A DNA stretch of 64,000 nt from Algoriphagus sp. AK58 (GTDB lineage Bacteria > Bacteroidota > Bacteroidia > Cytophagales > Cyclobacteriaceae): assembly GCF_014324365.1 (NCBI RefSeq), contig NZ_QEIG01000008.1:558001-622000 (forward strand), read 5' to 3'. This document shows positions 1-10,068 of this stretch, one piece after another; the stretch's first letter is position 1; each line of letters starts with the position of its first letter. The notes below the pieces were generated by a model that was given only the letters and a program-made list of their open reading frames with translations, ran no database searches and was not told the origin of the DNA. Position numbers and translations under genes: made by a program.

Positions 1-117
1 GCCCACATTCGGGTAGAGGAAGGGGTAAGGCAAAAAGTCGGCTTGGACAGAAATTATGAGGCAAAGGTATCCTTGGAAATCCCAGCAAATAGCTACACTT
101 GGCTGGTGGTGGAGTAA
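1..117 (+). CDS. C-terminal 38 residues of an unidentified protein (partial)
   Basis: The first frame is open from the window edge and ends at TAA 115-117. The visible tail ends IPANSYTWLVVE. Short hydrophobic beta-strand endings of this kind close the C-terminal beta-sandwich of many carbohydrate-active enzymes, but this is too little to assign a family. It runs in the same direction as the cytochrome and SusCD locus downstream, so it may be the last gene of the same polysaccharide-related cluster. Function is unknown. Confidence 0.5.
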   Translation, partial: AHIRVEEGVRQKVGLDRNYEAKVSLEIPANSYTWLVVE

Positions 118-283
118 GCTAGTTCCCGAAAGACGAAAGAGTCCTATTTATTTGATCATCAGGATGGATTGTCTGCCCAAAACCCTATTTTTCGGAAAAT
201 CGGTTGTCTCCTCTGTTCGAAAAATTTTCCAACACACCTGAAGCCCAGCACAAATTTTTCATTTGCTTTTTCTGCTTGATCAA
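118..283. other. Intergenic stretch without a recognisable gene
   Basis: No intact reading frame begins here. Short open stretches in two frames (including one reading LFDHQDGLSAQN) may be further decayed coding sequence belonging to the pseudogene that follows, but I could not align them to the intact relative at 11.7-14.2 kb. Confidence 0.4.
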
Positions 284-496
284 GGAGAAGATTACCTTAT
301 TGAGATCTTACCCATCCACTCCGATCAAGAAACTCCACAATCTTTGACCTTGGACTTAGGAACCTTTGCCTCAAACTTTCTCCAGAAAAAGAAATCCAAC
401 CGATGACCAATGTCTGTACTTACACACAATTGCCAGAAGTGCCACTCAGAGGTCAAAATCGAAGGGAATTATAGTTTGGGCGAAAGGATCTTGTAG
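284..496 (+). pseudogene. Decayed fragment of a DUF2231/PSCyt1-type cytochrome gene
   Basis: This stretch aligns base for base, with scattered differences, to about 12238-12446 inside the intact fused cytochrome gene at 11706-14192. It starts at the counterpart of the residues after the THGED motif and runs through the haem-binding site. The first part still reads DYLIEILPIHSDQET against DYLTEVLPINSDQEA in the intact gene. A one-base deletion in the counterpart of the SELSPEK region leads to an early TGA. A few bases are also missing before the haem site, which survives in another frame as NCQKCHSEVKIEG (intact: NCYKCHSGAKIEG) before a TAG at 494-496. Neither end of the gene is present. It shows that a second copy of this gene once stood upstream of the left cytochrome module. 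Confidence 0.75.
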
Positions 497-613
497 CAAA
501 TCAACTTAAACAACATTTAGTACAGTGCAGGACAGTTATCCTAATTATCATTTTTATTTTTAATAAAAATCAAAATTTTATAGTAGTTACACCCTTCTTG
601 ATATTTCGAAAAA

Positions 614-2950
614 ATGGAGTTAAAATTTTTGAACAAGAGATATTTCCTTATTTATGGATTTGGGATTACTGTTTTACTATTCTTTTTGGGATCATGCGAA
701 GAATCCAGCCGAGTCAACATTTTAGAAAAAAATCTACCAGATCAAGTAAGTTATAACTTTCATATTCGCCCTATTCTTTCGGATAAATGTTTTGCCTGTC
801 ATGGACCAGACGCTAACAAACGTGAGGCAGGATTGAGGCTAGACGTCGAAGAAGAGGCATTCAGGATGCTTAAAGAAACTCCTGGAGCATACGCATTGGT
901 CAAGGGGCAACCTAACGAATCTGAAGTTTATCACCGAATAATCACTGATGATCCTAGTCGGCAAATGCCCCCTCCAGACTCTAAATTGACTCTAACCAAC
1001 TATGAAATAGAGTTAATTAGAAAATGGATCCAACAAGGCGCAACTTATGAGCCTCATTGGGCATTTGTACCTCCCTCAAAGTCCGTGCTGCCAGAAGTAA
1101 CCGAAAATTCCTGGCCAAAAAATGAAATTGATTTTTTTATTCTTTCAAAACTGGAAGAAGTCGGGCTAATCCACAACCCGGAGGCAGACAAAGAATCTTT
1201 GCTCAAAAGGCTTTGCCTGGATCTGACTGGATTGCCCCCTAGCATTGAACAAATGGATCAATTCTTAGAAGATTCCTCGCCGGATGCCTACGAGAGAATG
1301 GTGGACAGGCTGCTTTCAAACCCAGCTTTTGGTGAAAAAATGGCAGTACTCTGGATGGATATTTCTCGATTTGCAGATTCCCATGGTTTCCAGGACGACA
1401 GCTACAGGAGTCAATGGCCATGGAGAGATTGGGTGATCTATGCCTTTAATAAGAATATGCCTTATGACCAGTTTATCACGTGGCAACTGGCTGGTGATTT
1501 AATCCCAAACGCGACCAAAGAACAAATTTTGGCAACCGGATTTAACAGAAACCATAAAATTACCGAGGAAGGAGGTGTAGTTCAGGAAGAATACCGAGTG
1601 ATGTACGTCACAGACCGAGCCAACACCGTGAGTAAATCTCTTTTGGGAATAACTATGGAGTGTGCCAGCTGTCATGACCATAAATACGATCCAATATCCC
1701 AAAAAGATTACTACTCATTTTATGCTTTTTTCAACAATGTAAAAGAAAAAGGACTTGAATCAACGGTAGGTGGTCCGGAGACCTATGCTAAAACTCCATT
1801 GATGTACATTTCAAATGATGACTCAGAAAAAATCCTGCAATTCATCAACAAGAAAGACACCTTGGATATCATAGTATCTGTCATGGGGGAATTGGATTCC
1901 ATCCGACCCACTTTTGTCTTAGAAAGGGGAGCATATGATCAGCCTACTGAACCCGTGATTGCCTCCACACCAGAATCTATCCTGAGATTTGGACCTAATT
2001 TTGAAAAAAATCGCCTAGGACTAGCCAAGTGGATGTTTGACCCCAAAAACCCGCTGACTGCCAGAGTTTTTGTCAATCAGATTTGGCAGGAATTCTTCGG
2101 TAGAGGGATTGTGAGCACTCCGGGAGATTTTGGAATGCAGGGCGCTTTACCAACCCATCCTGAACTTTTGGATTGGCTAGCTGTGGACTTCAGAGAAAAT
2201 AGATGGGATATCAAGCGATTAATCCGTCAGATCGTTTTATCCTCTACCTATCGTCAATCGGCAAAAATTTCTTCTACCCACAAAGAAAAAGATCCTGATA
2301 ATTTTTTCTTAGCTCGTGCACCTAGGTTTCGAGTAAAAGCGGAGTTTGTACGAGATATCGTTTTAGCAAGTAGTGGGCTACTTCATCAAGAGATAGGAGG
2401 GCCAAGTGTAAAGCCCTATCAACCGCCCGGACTTTGGGAAGGAGCTACATCGGGAAGGGGAATATTGTCTGTATATAAACAGGACCACGGAACAGATCTC
2501 TATCGAAGAGGGCTTTACAGTTTTATTAAAAGGACTGTCCCCCCACCCTTCGTCACAATTTATGATGGAAGTAATCGGGATCAGTGTGAAGTCAGCAGAC
2601 CGATAACCAATACTCCGCTTCAAGCTTTGGTTATGATGAACGATCCCACCGTGGGAGAAGCGAGTAGGGTTCTTGCAGGGAGATTACTGAAAGAATCGGC
2701 CGATCCAATCAAAAATATTGAGAAAGCATTCCGGTTGATCGTTTGTCGGTATCCCACCGAGAAAGAAATGGCAATATTAGAACGATACCATGCCCAACGC
2801 ACTCAATCACTCACTGAGGAATCTAGTCAACAGCTCCTAAAGGTAGGTGAGTATCCTGCAGCTGAAGGATTGGATGTCAAATCTTGGGCTGCATTGATGC
2901 AGGTAATCTCAATCATCTTTAATATGGAAGAAACCATCTCCAAAACTTAA
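614..2950 (+). CDS. PSD1 / planctomycete-type cytochrome c domain lipoprotein
   Basis: A 778-residue exported protein. The N-terminus has a membrane segment ending in LGSC (Cys28), a lipoprotein signal. Domain order: PSCyt1 haem domain (Cys59-Cys62-His63, FACHGP), DUF1549/PSCyt2 (about 165-375, with a second CxxCH, CASCHDHKYDP), then DUF1553/PSD1 (about 490-750, from ARVFVNQIWQEFFGRG). The family is common in Planctomycetes, Verrucomicrobia and some Bacteroidota and is usually paired with DUF1501 proteins; its reaction is not established. The two CxxCH sites support covalent haem binding, hence a role in electron transfer outside the inner membrane. It ends one base before the DUF1501 gene, so the two are surely co-transcribed. 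A paralogue is fused into the 11706-14192 gene. Confidence 0.9.
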   Translation: MELKFLNKRYFLIYGFGITVLLFFLGSCEESSRVNILEKNLPDQVSYNFHIRPILSDKCFACHGPDANKREAGLRLDVEEEAFRMLKETPGAYALVKGQPNESEVYHRIITDDPSRQMPPPDSKLTLTNYEIELIRKWIQQGATYEPHWAFVPPSKSVLPEVTENSWPKNEIDFFILSKLEEVGLIHNPEADKESLLKRLCLDLTGLPPSIEQMDQFLEDSSPDAYERMVDRLLSNPAFGEKMAVLWMDISRFADSHGFQDDSYRSQWPWRDWVIYAFNKNMPYDQFITWQLAGDLIPNATKEQILATGFNRNHKITEEGGVVQEEYRVMYVTDRANTVSKSLLGITMECASCHDHKYDPISQKDYYSFYAFFNNVKEKGLESTVGGPETYAKTPLMYISNDDSEKILQFINKKDTLDIIVSVMGELDSIRPTFVLERGAYDQPTEPVIASTPESILRFGPNFEKNRLGLAKWMFDPKNPLTARVFVNQIWQEFFGRGIVSTPGDFGMQGALPTHPELLDWLAVDFRENRWDIKRLIRQIVLSSTYRQSAKISSTHKEKDPDNFFLARAPRFRVKAEFVRDIVLASSGLLHQEIGGPSVKPYQPPGLWEGATSGRGILSVYKQDHGTDLYRRGLYSFIKRTVPPPFVTIYDGSNRDQCEVSRPITNTPLQALVMMNDPTVGEASRVLAGRLLKESADPIKNIEKAFRLIVCRYPTEKEMAILERYHAQRTQSLTEESSQQLLKVGEYPAAEGLDVKSWAALMQVISIIFNMEETISKT

Positions 2951-2951
2951 T

Positions 2952-4406
2952 ATGGAAAAAGAATTATTTGAATACAGGCTCAATTTGAATAGAAGGAGGT
3001 TTCTCTCCAAACTTGGGATGGGATTTGGGAGTGTAGCCTTAGGTTCTTTGCTTATGCCTGATCTGTTCAAGGGATTGCAAAGTGCGGAGGATTCTATGAC
3101 AAATGGTATTCGACATTTTGCACCAAAAGCCAAGCGAATCATTTACCTATTTCAAAATGGGGCACCTTCTCAGATTGAACTTTTCGACTACAAACCTAAA
3201 CTAAATACTCTATTTGGTCAGGAGCTCCCTGACTCCGTACGGGGAGGACAACGACTTACCGGAATGACGGCAAACCAGTCTTCGTTCCCGCTAGTTGGGT
3301 CTTTTTCGGATTTCAAGCAATATGGACAATCGGGTGCTTGGATTTCAGATTTGTTGCCTTACACTGCCAAAATAGCAGATGATCTATGCATAGTCAGATC
3401 CATGCATACTGAGGCAATCAATCATGATCCTGCCCTTACTTTTTTCCAGACCGGAGCCCAACAGGGTAATCGCCCAAGCATGGGAGCTTGGCTTAGTTAT
3501 GGATTGGGTAGCGAAAACCAAAACCTGCCCGCCTTCACTGTCTTACTTTCAAGGGGTATAGGAAATGGACAAGGAGTTTATTCCAAGCTCTGGACCAATG
3601 GTTTTTTAGACTCTGTTCACCAAGGGGTTCAGCTTAGTAGCGGGGAGGACCCTGTTCTCTATCTTAAAGATCCCCAAGGACTAAGTCGACAGGATCGTCG
3701 AATAATGCTGGATCATCTAGGAGAGCTAAACCAATTATCCTACGAGAAATTTGGCGACCCAGAAATCAGCACCAAAATTCAGCAATACGAAATGGCCTAT
3801 CGAATGCAGACTACGGTGCCGGAAATTTTGGATGTAAAAAAAGAGCCTGATTCTGTCATTAAACTTTATGGACCAGATTGCTTAGTCCCTGGTACCTATG
3901 CCGCCAACTGCCTCCTAGCGAGGAAACTTTCTGAAAGCGGAGTAAGATTTGTTCAACTATACCACCAGGGATGGGATCAGCACGGGGATCTACCCTATGA
4001 AATTTCTCATCAGGCCAAAGATACAGATCAGCCTTCTGCTGCTTTGGTCACTGATCTCAAGCAAAGAGGATTATTGGATGAGACTCTAGTCATCTGGGGA
4101 GGAGAATTTGGAAGAACCAATTATAGCCAAGGAAAACTTACCCCTGAAAATTACGGACGAGATCATCACCCTCGATGCTTCAGTATTTGGATGGCGGGAG
4201 GGGGAGTTAAACCGGGATTGGTATATGGGGAAACCGATGAGTTGGGGTACAATGTAGCTCAGGACCCCGTTCATATCCATGATTTTCAAGCAACTGTACT
4301 TCATCTTATGGGGCTTGATCATGAAAAACTTATTTATAAACATTTAGGCCGTAGGTTTCGACTTACGGACGTTTCTGGTCAAGTCATTCCAGGATTAATT
4401 GCCTGA
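2952..4406 (+). CDS. DUF1501 family protein, Tat-exported
   Basis: 484 residues. The N-terminus has the twin-arginine motif NRRRFLSKLG followed by a hydrophobic stretch, so it should be exported folded. The body is DUF1501, a family in the alkaline phosphatase/sulfatase fold superfamily; visible signatures are QNGAPSQIELFDYKP, SMHTEAINHDPA and WGGEFGRT near the C-terminus. DUF1501 proteins nearly always sit beside PSD1 cytochromes, as here. The substrate is unknown, and no sulfatase-type CxPSR site is present, so this is not a formylglycine sulfatase. It starts one base after the preceding stop. A paralogue follows the second cytochrome gene at 14245-15672. Confidence 0.88.
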   Translation: MEKELFEYRLNLNRRRFLSKLGMGFGSVALGSLLMPDLFKGLQSAEDSMTNGIRHFAPKAKRIIYLFQNGAPSQIELFDYKPKLNTLFGQELPDSVRGGQRLTGMTANQSSFPLVGSFSDFKQYGQSGAWISDLLPYTAKIADDLCIVRSMHTEAINHDPALTFFQTGAQQGNRPSMGAWLSYGLGSENQNLPAFTVLLSRGIGNGQGVYSKLWTNGFLDSVHQGVQLSSGEDPVLYLKDPQGLSRQDRRIMLDHLGELNQLSYEKFGDPEISTKIQQYEMAYRMQTTVPEILDVKKEPDSVIKLYGPDCLVPGTYAANCLLARKLSESGVRFVQLYHQGWDQHGDLPYEISHQAKDTDQPSAALVTDLKQRGLLDETLVIWGGEFGRTNYSQGKLTPENYGRDHHPRCFSIWMAGGGVKPGLVYGETDELGYNVAQDPVHIHDFQATVLHLMGLDHEKLIYKHLGRRFRLTDVSGQVIPGLIA

Positions 4407-4447
4407 AGCATTAGCCCAAAATTCAACCATTTTCAACTCAAATACTG

Positions 4448-6619
4448 ATGACCAAAAGCAAACTACTTAGTGTTGCTGAGGGATTGTTAATCATTGGCAA
4501 TTGCCTCTTGTTCTTTCTTTTATTTTTTGAAAAATTTCTGGTATTACCTACCCTATTTCAGGCAATGGGAAGATTGCACCCCTTGGTGCTGCATTTCCCG
4601 ATCGTTTTGATATTACTATCGGTGATAGTGATCTCTTTTCCATTTAAAGATTCCGTCAAAAATCAGTCTGTTTTTCAGTTTCTCTACAGGTATATCCTTC
4701 TATTCTCAGCTCTTTCAGGTATTCTGGCTGCAATAATGGGGCTATTTTTAGCACAGGAAGAAGGTTATTCAGGAGACTTATTGAATTGGCACAAGTGGTC
4801 CACGGCAGGTACAGTATTGATTGTTTCTACCATCTATTGGCTACAGAATTCACCTTGGTTCAATATCGGAAAGGCTCGAATTTTCGCTGTCTTTTTGACT
4901 GTAAGCGTTATTATTGGCGGACATTTTGGTGCTTCATTAACTCATGGTGATGGTTTTATTTCTGAACCCTTCCAATCCAATCAAAAGCCAGTAGGCATAG
5001 CGGATGCATTACTTTTTGACCATGTAATCCTTCCTGTATTGGATCAAAAATGCAATTCTTGTCATAATTCATCAAAAGCAAAAGGAGGGCTGGATATGAC
5101 TACAGCCGATGGTGTCCTCCGGGGTGGAAAAACAGGTCCAATTTGGACTAATGGTCAATTAGATAACAGCCTGCTTTTTCAACGGATTCACCTTCTTGAG
5201 TCGGACAAAAAACATATGCCTCCAAAAGGAAAGCCACAATTGACAGCACTCGAAATCCGACTATTAGAAAATTGGATAAGATCTAATCACCCAATGGAAA
5301 GCCGAATTGCATCGCTTCCAAAGACTGATTCTATCAGATCAATTGCCGAACTCTTTTTAGCTAAAGAACCTGAGGAAAGTTATGATTTTGAACAGGCTGA
5401 CCCCAAGGTAGTTCAAGGCCTCAATAATGCCTATCGTTCTGTTGTCGTTTTCGCAGAAAATTCCCCTGCCTTGGATGTGGCCTTATTTAGTCCGTCAAAC
5501 TTTTCTCCAAAATCTTTGGAAGAACTGGAAAAAGTATCAGGTCAAATAGTCAGTCTAAGCCTAAACAAAATGCCAGTTCAGGATCAGGATCTAAAACTCA
5601 TGGAGAATTTTGAAAATCTAAATCGATTAAATCTGAATTTCTCACAAATAACCAGGAAAGGATTAGAAGAACTGAAAAAATTCCAACAATTGAAATATCT
5701 ATCCTTGGCCGGAACTGGTATTGACAAGAACTCAATTGAGGGGTTAGCCAATTCATTACCTCAACTCAGATCCATAGTTATTTGGGCCACCCCCTTAAAC
5801 AAAGAGGATGTGAAAGACCTTCAGACTAGGTTCCCTTACATCTCATGGGTGCATGAAAACTCCTCAATTGAGGAAGAAATGTTACAATTAAATTTGCCAC
5901 AACTGGCCAATTCTACTTCCATCTTCGAGGATTCAGTTGTAATTGAGCTTTCTCATCCTATTAGGGAAGTAGACATACGATACACACTAGATGGGCAAGA
6001 ACCTACAATTGAAAATTCCTTCAAATTTGAAAAAGACCAACTAATTCTGAAGAAAGGTGCTTCTATCAAAGCCAAGGCGTATAAATCAGGATGGCTTCCA
6101 AGTGAGGTTGCTACTTTCGATCTTTTCCAAAATAGATACAAACCCGACACTGTAATTTTACTCAAACCTATGAGTAGAGTACACCCAGCTGCAGGAGCAC
6201 TCACATTTTTCGATCAGGAATTAGGAAAATTCAATGCCAACAGCCCCGCATGGGCCACAAACTGGGGAGGCTTTAGAGACAATCCTTTGGAACTCTTATT
6301 GGAATATAAATCCAAAGTACAAGTCAGTTCTGTAGGGATGCGGATTCTAGTCGAATCCAGTAATGTAATTTTCCCACCTGAAGAAGTTGAAATTTGGGCA
6401 GGAGACACTCCCAATTCCCTTCGTTTGATTAAAAGAATTAAACCAAATCAACCTAAGGAACTTAGCAAACCAGTAATCAGTAAAATTGAATGCGAATTTC
6501 CAGCTGTGCAGTGCCAGTATTTAAAAATAATCGCCAAACCTCTTTCAAAAATTGGAGACTGGAGTCCAATAAAAGGAAGGAAAGGTCTCCTGCTTGTTGA
6601 CGAATTATTTATCAATTAA
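4448..6619 (+). CDS. Membrane-anchored c-type cytochrome with LRR, chitobiase-like and discoidin-like domains
   Basis: 723 residues. About 10-165 form four or five membrane helices of the DUF2231 type with conserved histidines (RLHPLVLHFP with His44 and His49, LNWHKW, GHFG, LTHGDG), candidate haem b ligands. A PSCyt1 domain follows with Cys202-Cys205-His206 (KCNSCH) and the closing motif HMPPKGKPQLT. Leucine-rich repeats lie at about 365-460, a chitobiase/FN3_7-type domain (RYTLDGQEPT) at about 490-555, and a C-terminal discoidin-like region (about 560-723) that may bind sugar. The order suggests electron transfer from the membrane to an extracytoplasmic haem, with the tail holding a substrate or partner. 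It follows the DUF1501 gene by 41 bp. The same membrane and haem unit is fused to DUF1549/DUF1553 in the 11706-14192 gene. Confidence 0.85.
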   Translation: MTKSKLLSVAEGLLIIGNCLLFFLLFFEKFLVLPTLFQAMGRLHPLVLHFPIVLILLSVIVISFPFKDSVKNQSVFQFLYRYILLFSALSGILAAIMGLFLAQEEGYSGDLLNWHKWSTAGTVLIVSTIYWLQNSPWFNIGKARIFAVFLTVSVIIGGHFGASLTHGDGFISEPFQSNQKPVGIADALLFDHVILPVLDQKCNSCHNSSKAKGGLDMTTADGVLRGGKTGPIWTNGQLDNSLLFQRIHLLESDKKHMPPKGKPQLTALEIRLLENWIRSNHPMESRIASLPKTDSIRSIAELFLAKEPEESYDFEQADPKVVQGLNNAYRSVVVFAENSPALDVALFSPSNFSPKSLEELEKVSGQIVSLSLNKMPVQDQDLKLMENFENLNRLNLNFSQITRKGLEELKKFQQLKYLSLAGTGIDKNSIEGLANSLPQLRSIVIWATPLNKEDVKDLQTRFPYISWVHENSSIEEEMLQLNLPQLANSTSIFEDSVVIELSHPIREVDIRYTLDGQEPTIENSFKFEKDQLILKKGASIKAKAYKSGWLPSEVATFDLFQNRYKPDTVILLKPMSRVHPAAGALTFFDQELGKFNANSPAWATNWGGFRDNPLELLLEYKSKVQVSSVGMRILVESSNVIFPPEEVEIWAGDTPNSLRLIKRIKPNQPKELSKPVISKIECEFPAVQCQYLKIIAKPLSKIGDWSPIKGRKGLLLVDELFIN

Positions 6620-6975
6620 GAATAAAGAATTCGTGTATTCGAAATCTAATACACCCTAATCAATTATGAGAAGATCACAAGTAAATCTCACTCAGCCAGA
6701 AAATAATTTATGCATTCCCCATTCCAAGTTTTGAATTAAAATACTTTCGGCTAATGTAAAAACTTAGAACTTAAGAATACTTCGTAATTGAAAAACATTT
6801 AGGTATTTTTAATTAAATACAAAAACAAATTCATCATCAATATCTAGTAACATAACAAATAATAGAAAATATTTTTTTAAAACTTAATAAATTAAAAATC
6901 AGGTAAGTACAGGATAGATTTCAAAAACTTAAGTTCTAGCTTCCATTCAATGAAAGCACTATCAAAACTTAAGCT
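6620..6975. other. AT-rich intergenic region before susC-like gene
   Basis: 356 bp of very AT-rich DNA with no coding potential in either strand. It separates the left cytochrome module from the SusC gene and is long enough for an independent promoter. I could not fix a convincing Bacteroidota promoter (TTTG / TAnnTTTG), and no regulator gene lies beside it. Confidence 0.6.
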
Positions 6976-9900
6976 ATGCAAGTAAACTTTCCGCCTTTAG
7001 GTAAAAGACCTAAAATCTATCTGCTCTTTGCAATATTCTTTTTAGTCGGCCTCTCTACATATGGCCAAGGTAACGGATCAATATCCGGTAAAATAAGATC
7101 TGCTGATGATCAACAGCCTCTTCCAGGCGCAACTGTGATGATCAAAGGCACAACACGAGGGACCGTCTCTGATGTCGATGGACAATTCTCCATCCAAGCG
7201 TCAAATGGGGAGATCCTTGTGGTAAGCTTTATTGGATACAGGGAAATAGAAGTTCCAGTTCAATCTGGTTTAACAACCTATGAAATAGACCTTCCCTTAT
7301 CAACAGAAGATCTTAGTGAGGTTATCGTGGTAGGTTACGGATCCCAGCGAAAAGCAGACATCACTTCTGCCGTTTCTGTAATTAATATGGACGCCATAGG
7401 GAATGTTCCAACCACAAACGTCACAAGACTACTTCAGGGACAGGCTGCAGGGGTACAGGTCCGCCAACAATCTGGACGTCCGGGTGAAGAAATGCAAATT
7501 ACCATCCGAGGCTTGGGTTCATTGGGAGCAGGAAGTCAACCTCTATTCGTTGTGGATGGATTCCCTATTGGCACCTCCTTGGGCCAAAATATCAACCCTG
7601 CCGATATTGAAAGCATTACTGTTTTGAAAGATGCCGCTTCTACAGCCATTTATGGTGCTAGGGGATCAAACGGTGTTGTATTGATTACCACCAAAAACGC
7701 ACAGGAGGGAAAAGTTGGATTTGAGTTTTTTGCCAATTCAGGATTTACCAATGTCCCGGACAGCAGAAGAACAAAAATGATGAATGGAGTTGAGTTTGCC
7801 ACCTTTAAAAGGGACAGCTTCATGGATAAGATCAGGTATTTTGAAAAAAGAGAACCATCCCTGGACGAAGTCCCCGCAGAATTCAGATTTCCAGAGCAAA
7901 CCCAATATAATACTGACTGGTTCGATGAGATCATGAACCAAAACGCAAGATTCCAAAACTACAATGCGACGTTGACTGCAGGAAAAGGAGACATTCGCTC
8001 CTTAGTTTCAGCGGGGTATGTCAAGCAAGAAGGCGCGGTGATTAAAACTGATTTCGAAAGATTCAATCTTCGCGCTAACGTGGATGGTAAAGTCAATGAT
8101 TTTATCACCATGGGTTTAAATCTTACCGCCTCCCATGCTAGGGAAAACTTTGCTCCTACCGATGGCCGAGACGCACTTATCGGGAGAGCACTTTGGGCTG
8201 ATCCAAGATACCCAGTTTACCGGGAAGACGGCAGTTTCAATCCATACATTGGTGGAACAGGAGGCATATTCGGTACTGCCAATGTAGTGCAGGAATTGTA
8301 TGAGATGACCCGAAAACTGAAAACCAACAACGCAATGGCGAATGGATTCATTGAATTTAGTTTCTTAAAAAACTTCAAATTCCGATCCGCTGTCAATGCC
8401 TCTATAGTAGGAACGGACCGGCAAGAATTCAGACCATCCACCCTTGCGGGCACAGGATTCAACCAACCCCCTCCGAGAGAAGCATTATTGGTTCAAAGAA
8501 CTCAGGAGACCTTAAATATTGGAGCAGATCAATTGCTTTCTTACAGTAAAGTGATCAATAAGCACCGAATCGATGGACTTTTGGGATTCTCAGCCCAGGA
8601 AGAAACCACTAGGTTTCTTCAAGGAAATGGAGATGGTTTTGCAAGTAATCAAACCCGCTTCCTTAGTGCCGCAACCCGAACCACGTCTACTTCTGGGGAA
8701 TTTGGTTGGAGTCTACTTGCCTATTTGGCCAGAGCAAACTACTCTTACGATGATAAGTATTTGTTTTCTGCCTCCTTCAGAAGAGAAGGAAGCTCAAGAT
8801 TTGGGGCAAATAACCAATATGGAAATTTCCCCGCTTTCTCTGCAGGATGGAGAGTTTCAGAAGAGGCCTTTTTCCCAAAGACAAAATGGATTACCGATTT
8901 GAAAATTAGAGGTAGCTGGGGAATTACAGGAAATAATGCGATTGGTAACTATTCAAGTCTAAGTTTAATGAGAGCTTCCAACTATGTCTTAGGAGGAACT
9001 ATCATAAATGGAGTTATTCTATCCAATTTTGCTAATAATGATTTAGGATGGGAACAATCTCAGCAAACGGATATAGGGCTAGACTTTGGCATGTTCGACA
9101 ACAAATTGATCCTTACTGCTGAATATTATAATCGTATCACAAACGACATGTTACTCTCTGTAGAGTTACCCGCGGCATCTGGATTTACCTCAACACTGGA
9201 CAATGTCGGAAAAGTAAAAAACACGGGTATAGAACTTAGTTTAGACTACAGAACTCGGATAAGCAAAGCAAATTTGAGAACAAACCTGAACTTGACCTTT
9301 AATAGAAATGAGGTTCTAGAATTAAGAGGTGACTCGGATGCTATTTGGAGTGGAAGTTTCTACGGAACATACAATGTTTCTAAAGTTGGCAGACCTATGT
9401 CCATGCTATATGGATTCAAGAAAATGGGGATGTTCCAAACTGATGAAGAAGTTCGCAATTGGCCAACTCAAGACGGAGCAATTCCAGGGGTATACAAATT
9501 CTTTGATGCTAATGGAGACGGAGTAATTTCCTATGACACGAAAGACATGGTTGAAATTGGAAACCCTCACCCTGCTATGATCTTAGGTTGGACTATTGGA
9601 GGCGATATCGGTGCTTTTGATTTCAACATCTTATTCAATGGAGCATTTAATTATGACCTAATGCGAAACATCGAGGCTACTACATTGAATATGGATGGTG
9701 TGTTTAACATCCTTCAAGCAGCCTCAACCGATCGTTTTAGATCAGCAGAAATGCCTGGGGATGGAGTAATTCCAACGTCAAATACCTGGAAATGGGAAAG
9801 AGAAGCAAGTTCAAGATATATTTATGATGCATCCCACGTTTGGTTAAGAAATATAACTTTTGGCTACTCTATACCTGAAAGAATAATCAAGTTCCCATCA

Positions 9901-10056
9901 AGAATATTCTTTAGTGGAGAAAATTTATTCCTCTTCACAGACTATCCGGGCACCAATCCTGATGTAAACACAAGGGGTGGTGTAAATATCGGTTCTGACG
10001 ATGAGGCCTATCCTGTGCCAAGAACATTCACTTTTGGAGCAACTATTAAATTTTAA
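6976..10056 (+). CDS. SusC/RagA family TonB-linked outer-membrane transporter
   Basis: 1026 residues. Signal peptide ending near STYGQ, then a carboxypeptidase-regulatory-like domain (GKIRSADDQQPLPGATV), the SusC signature before the plug (VIVVGYGSQRKADITSAVS), the plug domain (PLFVVDGFPI, IYGARGSNGVVLITTK) and a C-terminal 22-strand barrel ending in FGATIKF with terminal Phe. With the SusD lipoprotein 12 bp downstream it forms a pedal-bin importer for oligosaccharides or other oligomers, energised by TonB. There is no N-terminal STN domain, so no direct FecR-type signalling is expected. It lies between two cytochrome/DUF1501 modules rather than next to glycoside hydrolases, so the imported substrate cannot be deduced. 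Confidence 0.97.
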   Translation: MQVNFPPLGKRPKIYLLFAIFFLVGLSTYGQGNGSISGKIRSADDQQPLPGATVMIKGTTRGTVSDVDGQFSIQASNGEILVVSFIGYREIEVPVQSGLTTYEIDLPLSTEDLSEVIVVGYGSQRKADITSAVSVINMDAIGNVPTTNVTRLLQGQAAGVQVRQQSGRPGEEMQITIRGLGSLGAGSQPLFVVDGFPIGTSLGQNINPADIESITVLKDAASTAIYGARGSNGVVLITTKNAQEGKVGFEFFANSGFTNVPDSRRTKMMNGVEFATFKRDSFMDKIRYFEKREPSLDEVPAEFRFPEQTQYNTDWFDEIMNQNARFQNYNATLTAGKGDIRSLVSAGYVKQEGAVIKTDFERFNLRANVDGKVNDFITMGLNLTASHARENFAPTDGRDALIGRALWADPRYPVYREDGSFNPYIGGTGGIFGTANVVQELYEMTRKLKTNNAMANGFIEFSFLKNFKFRSAVNASIVGTDRQEFRPSTLAGTGFNQPPPREALLVQRTQETLNIGADQLLSYSKVINKHRIDGLLGFSAQEETTRFLQGNGDGFASNQTRFLSAATRTTSTSGEFGWSLLAYLARANYSYDDKYLFSASFRREGSSRFGANNQYGNFPAFSAGWRVSEEAFFPKTKWITDLKIRGSWGITGNNAIGNYSSLSLMRASNYVLGGTIINGVILSNFANNDLGWEQSQQTDIGLDFGMFDNKLILTAEYYNRITNDMLLSVELPAASGFTSTLDNVGKVKNTGIELSLDYRTRISKANLRTNLNLTFNRNEVLELRGDSDAIWSGSFYGTYNVSKVGRPMSMLYGFKKMGMFQTDEEVRNWPTQDGAIPGVYKFFDANGDGVISYDTKDMVEIGNPHPAMILGWTIGGDIGAFDFNILFNGAFNYDLMRNIEATTLNMDGVFNILQAASTDRFRSAEMPGDGVIPTSNTWKWEREASSRYIYDASHVWLRNITFGYSIPERIIKFPSRIFFSGENLFLFTDYPGTNPDVNTRGGVNIGSDDEAYPVPRTFTFGATIKF

Positions 10057-10068
10057 TCCATAACGAAA

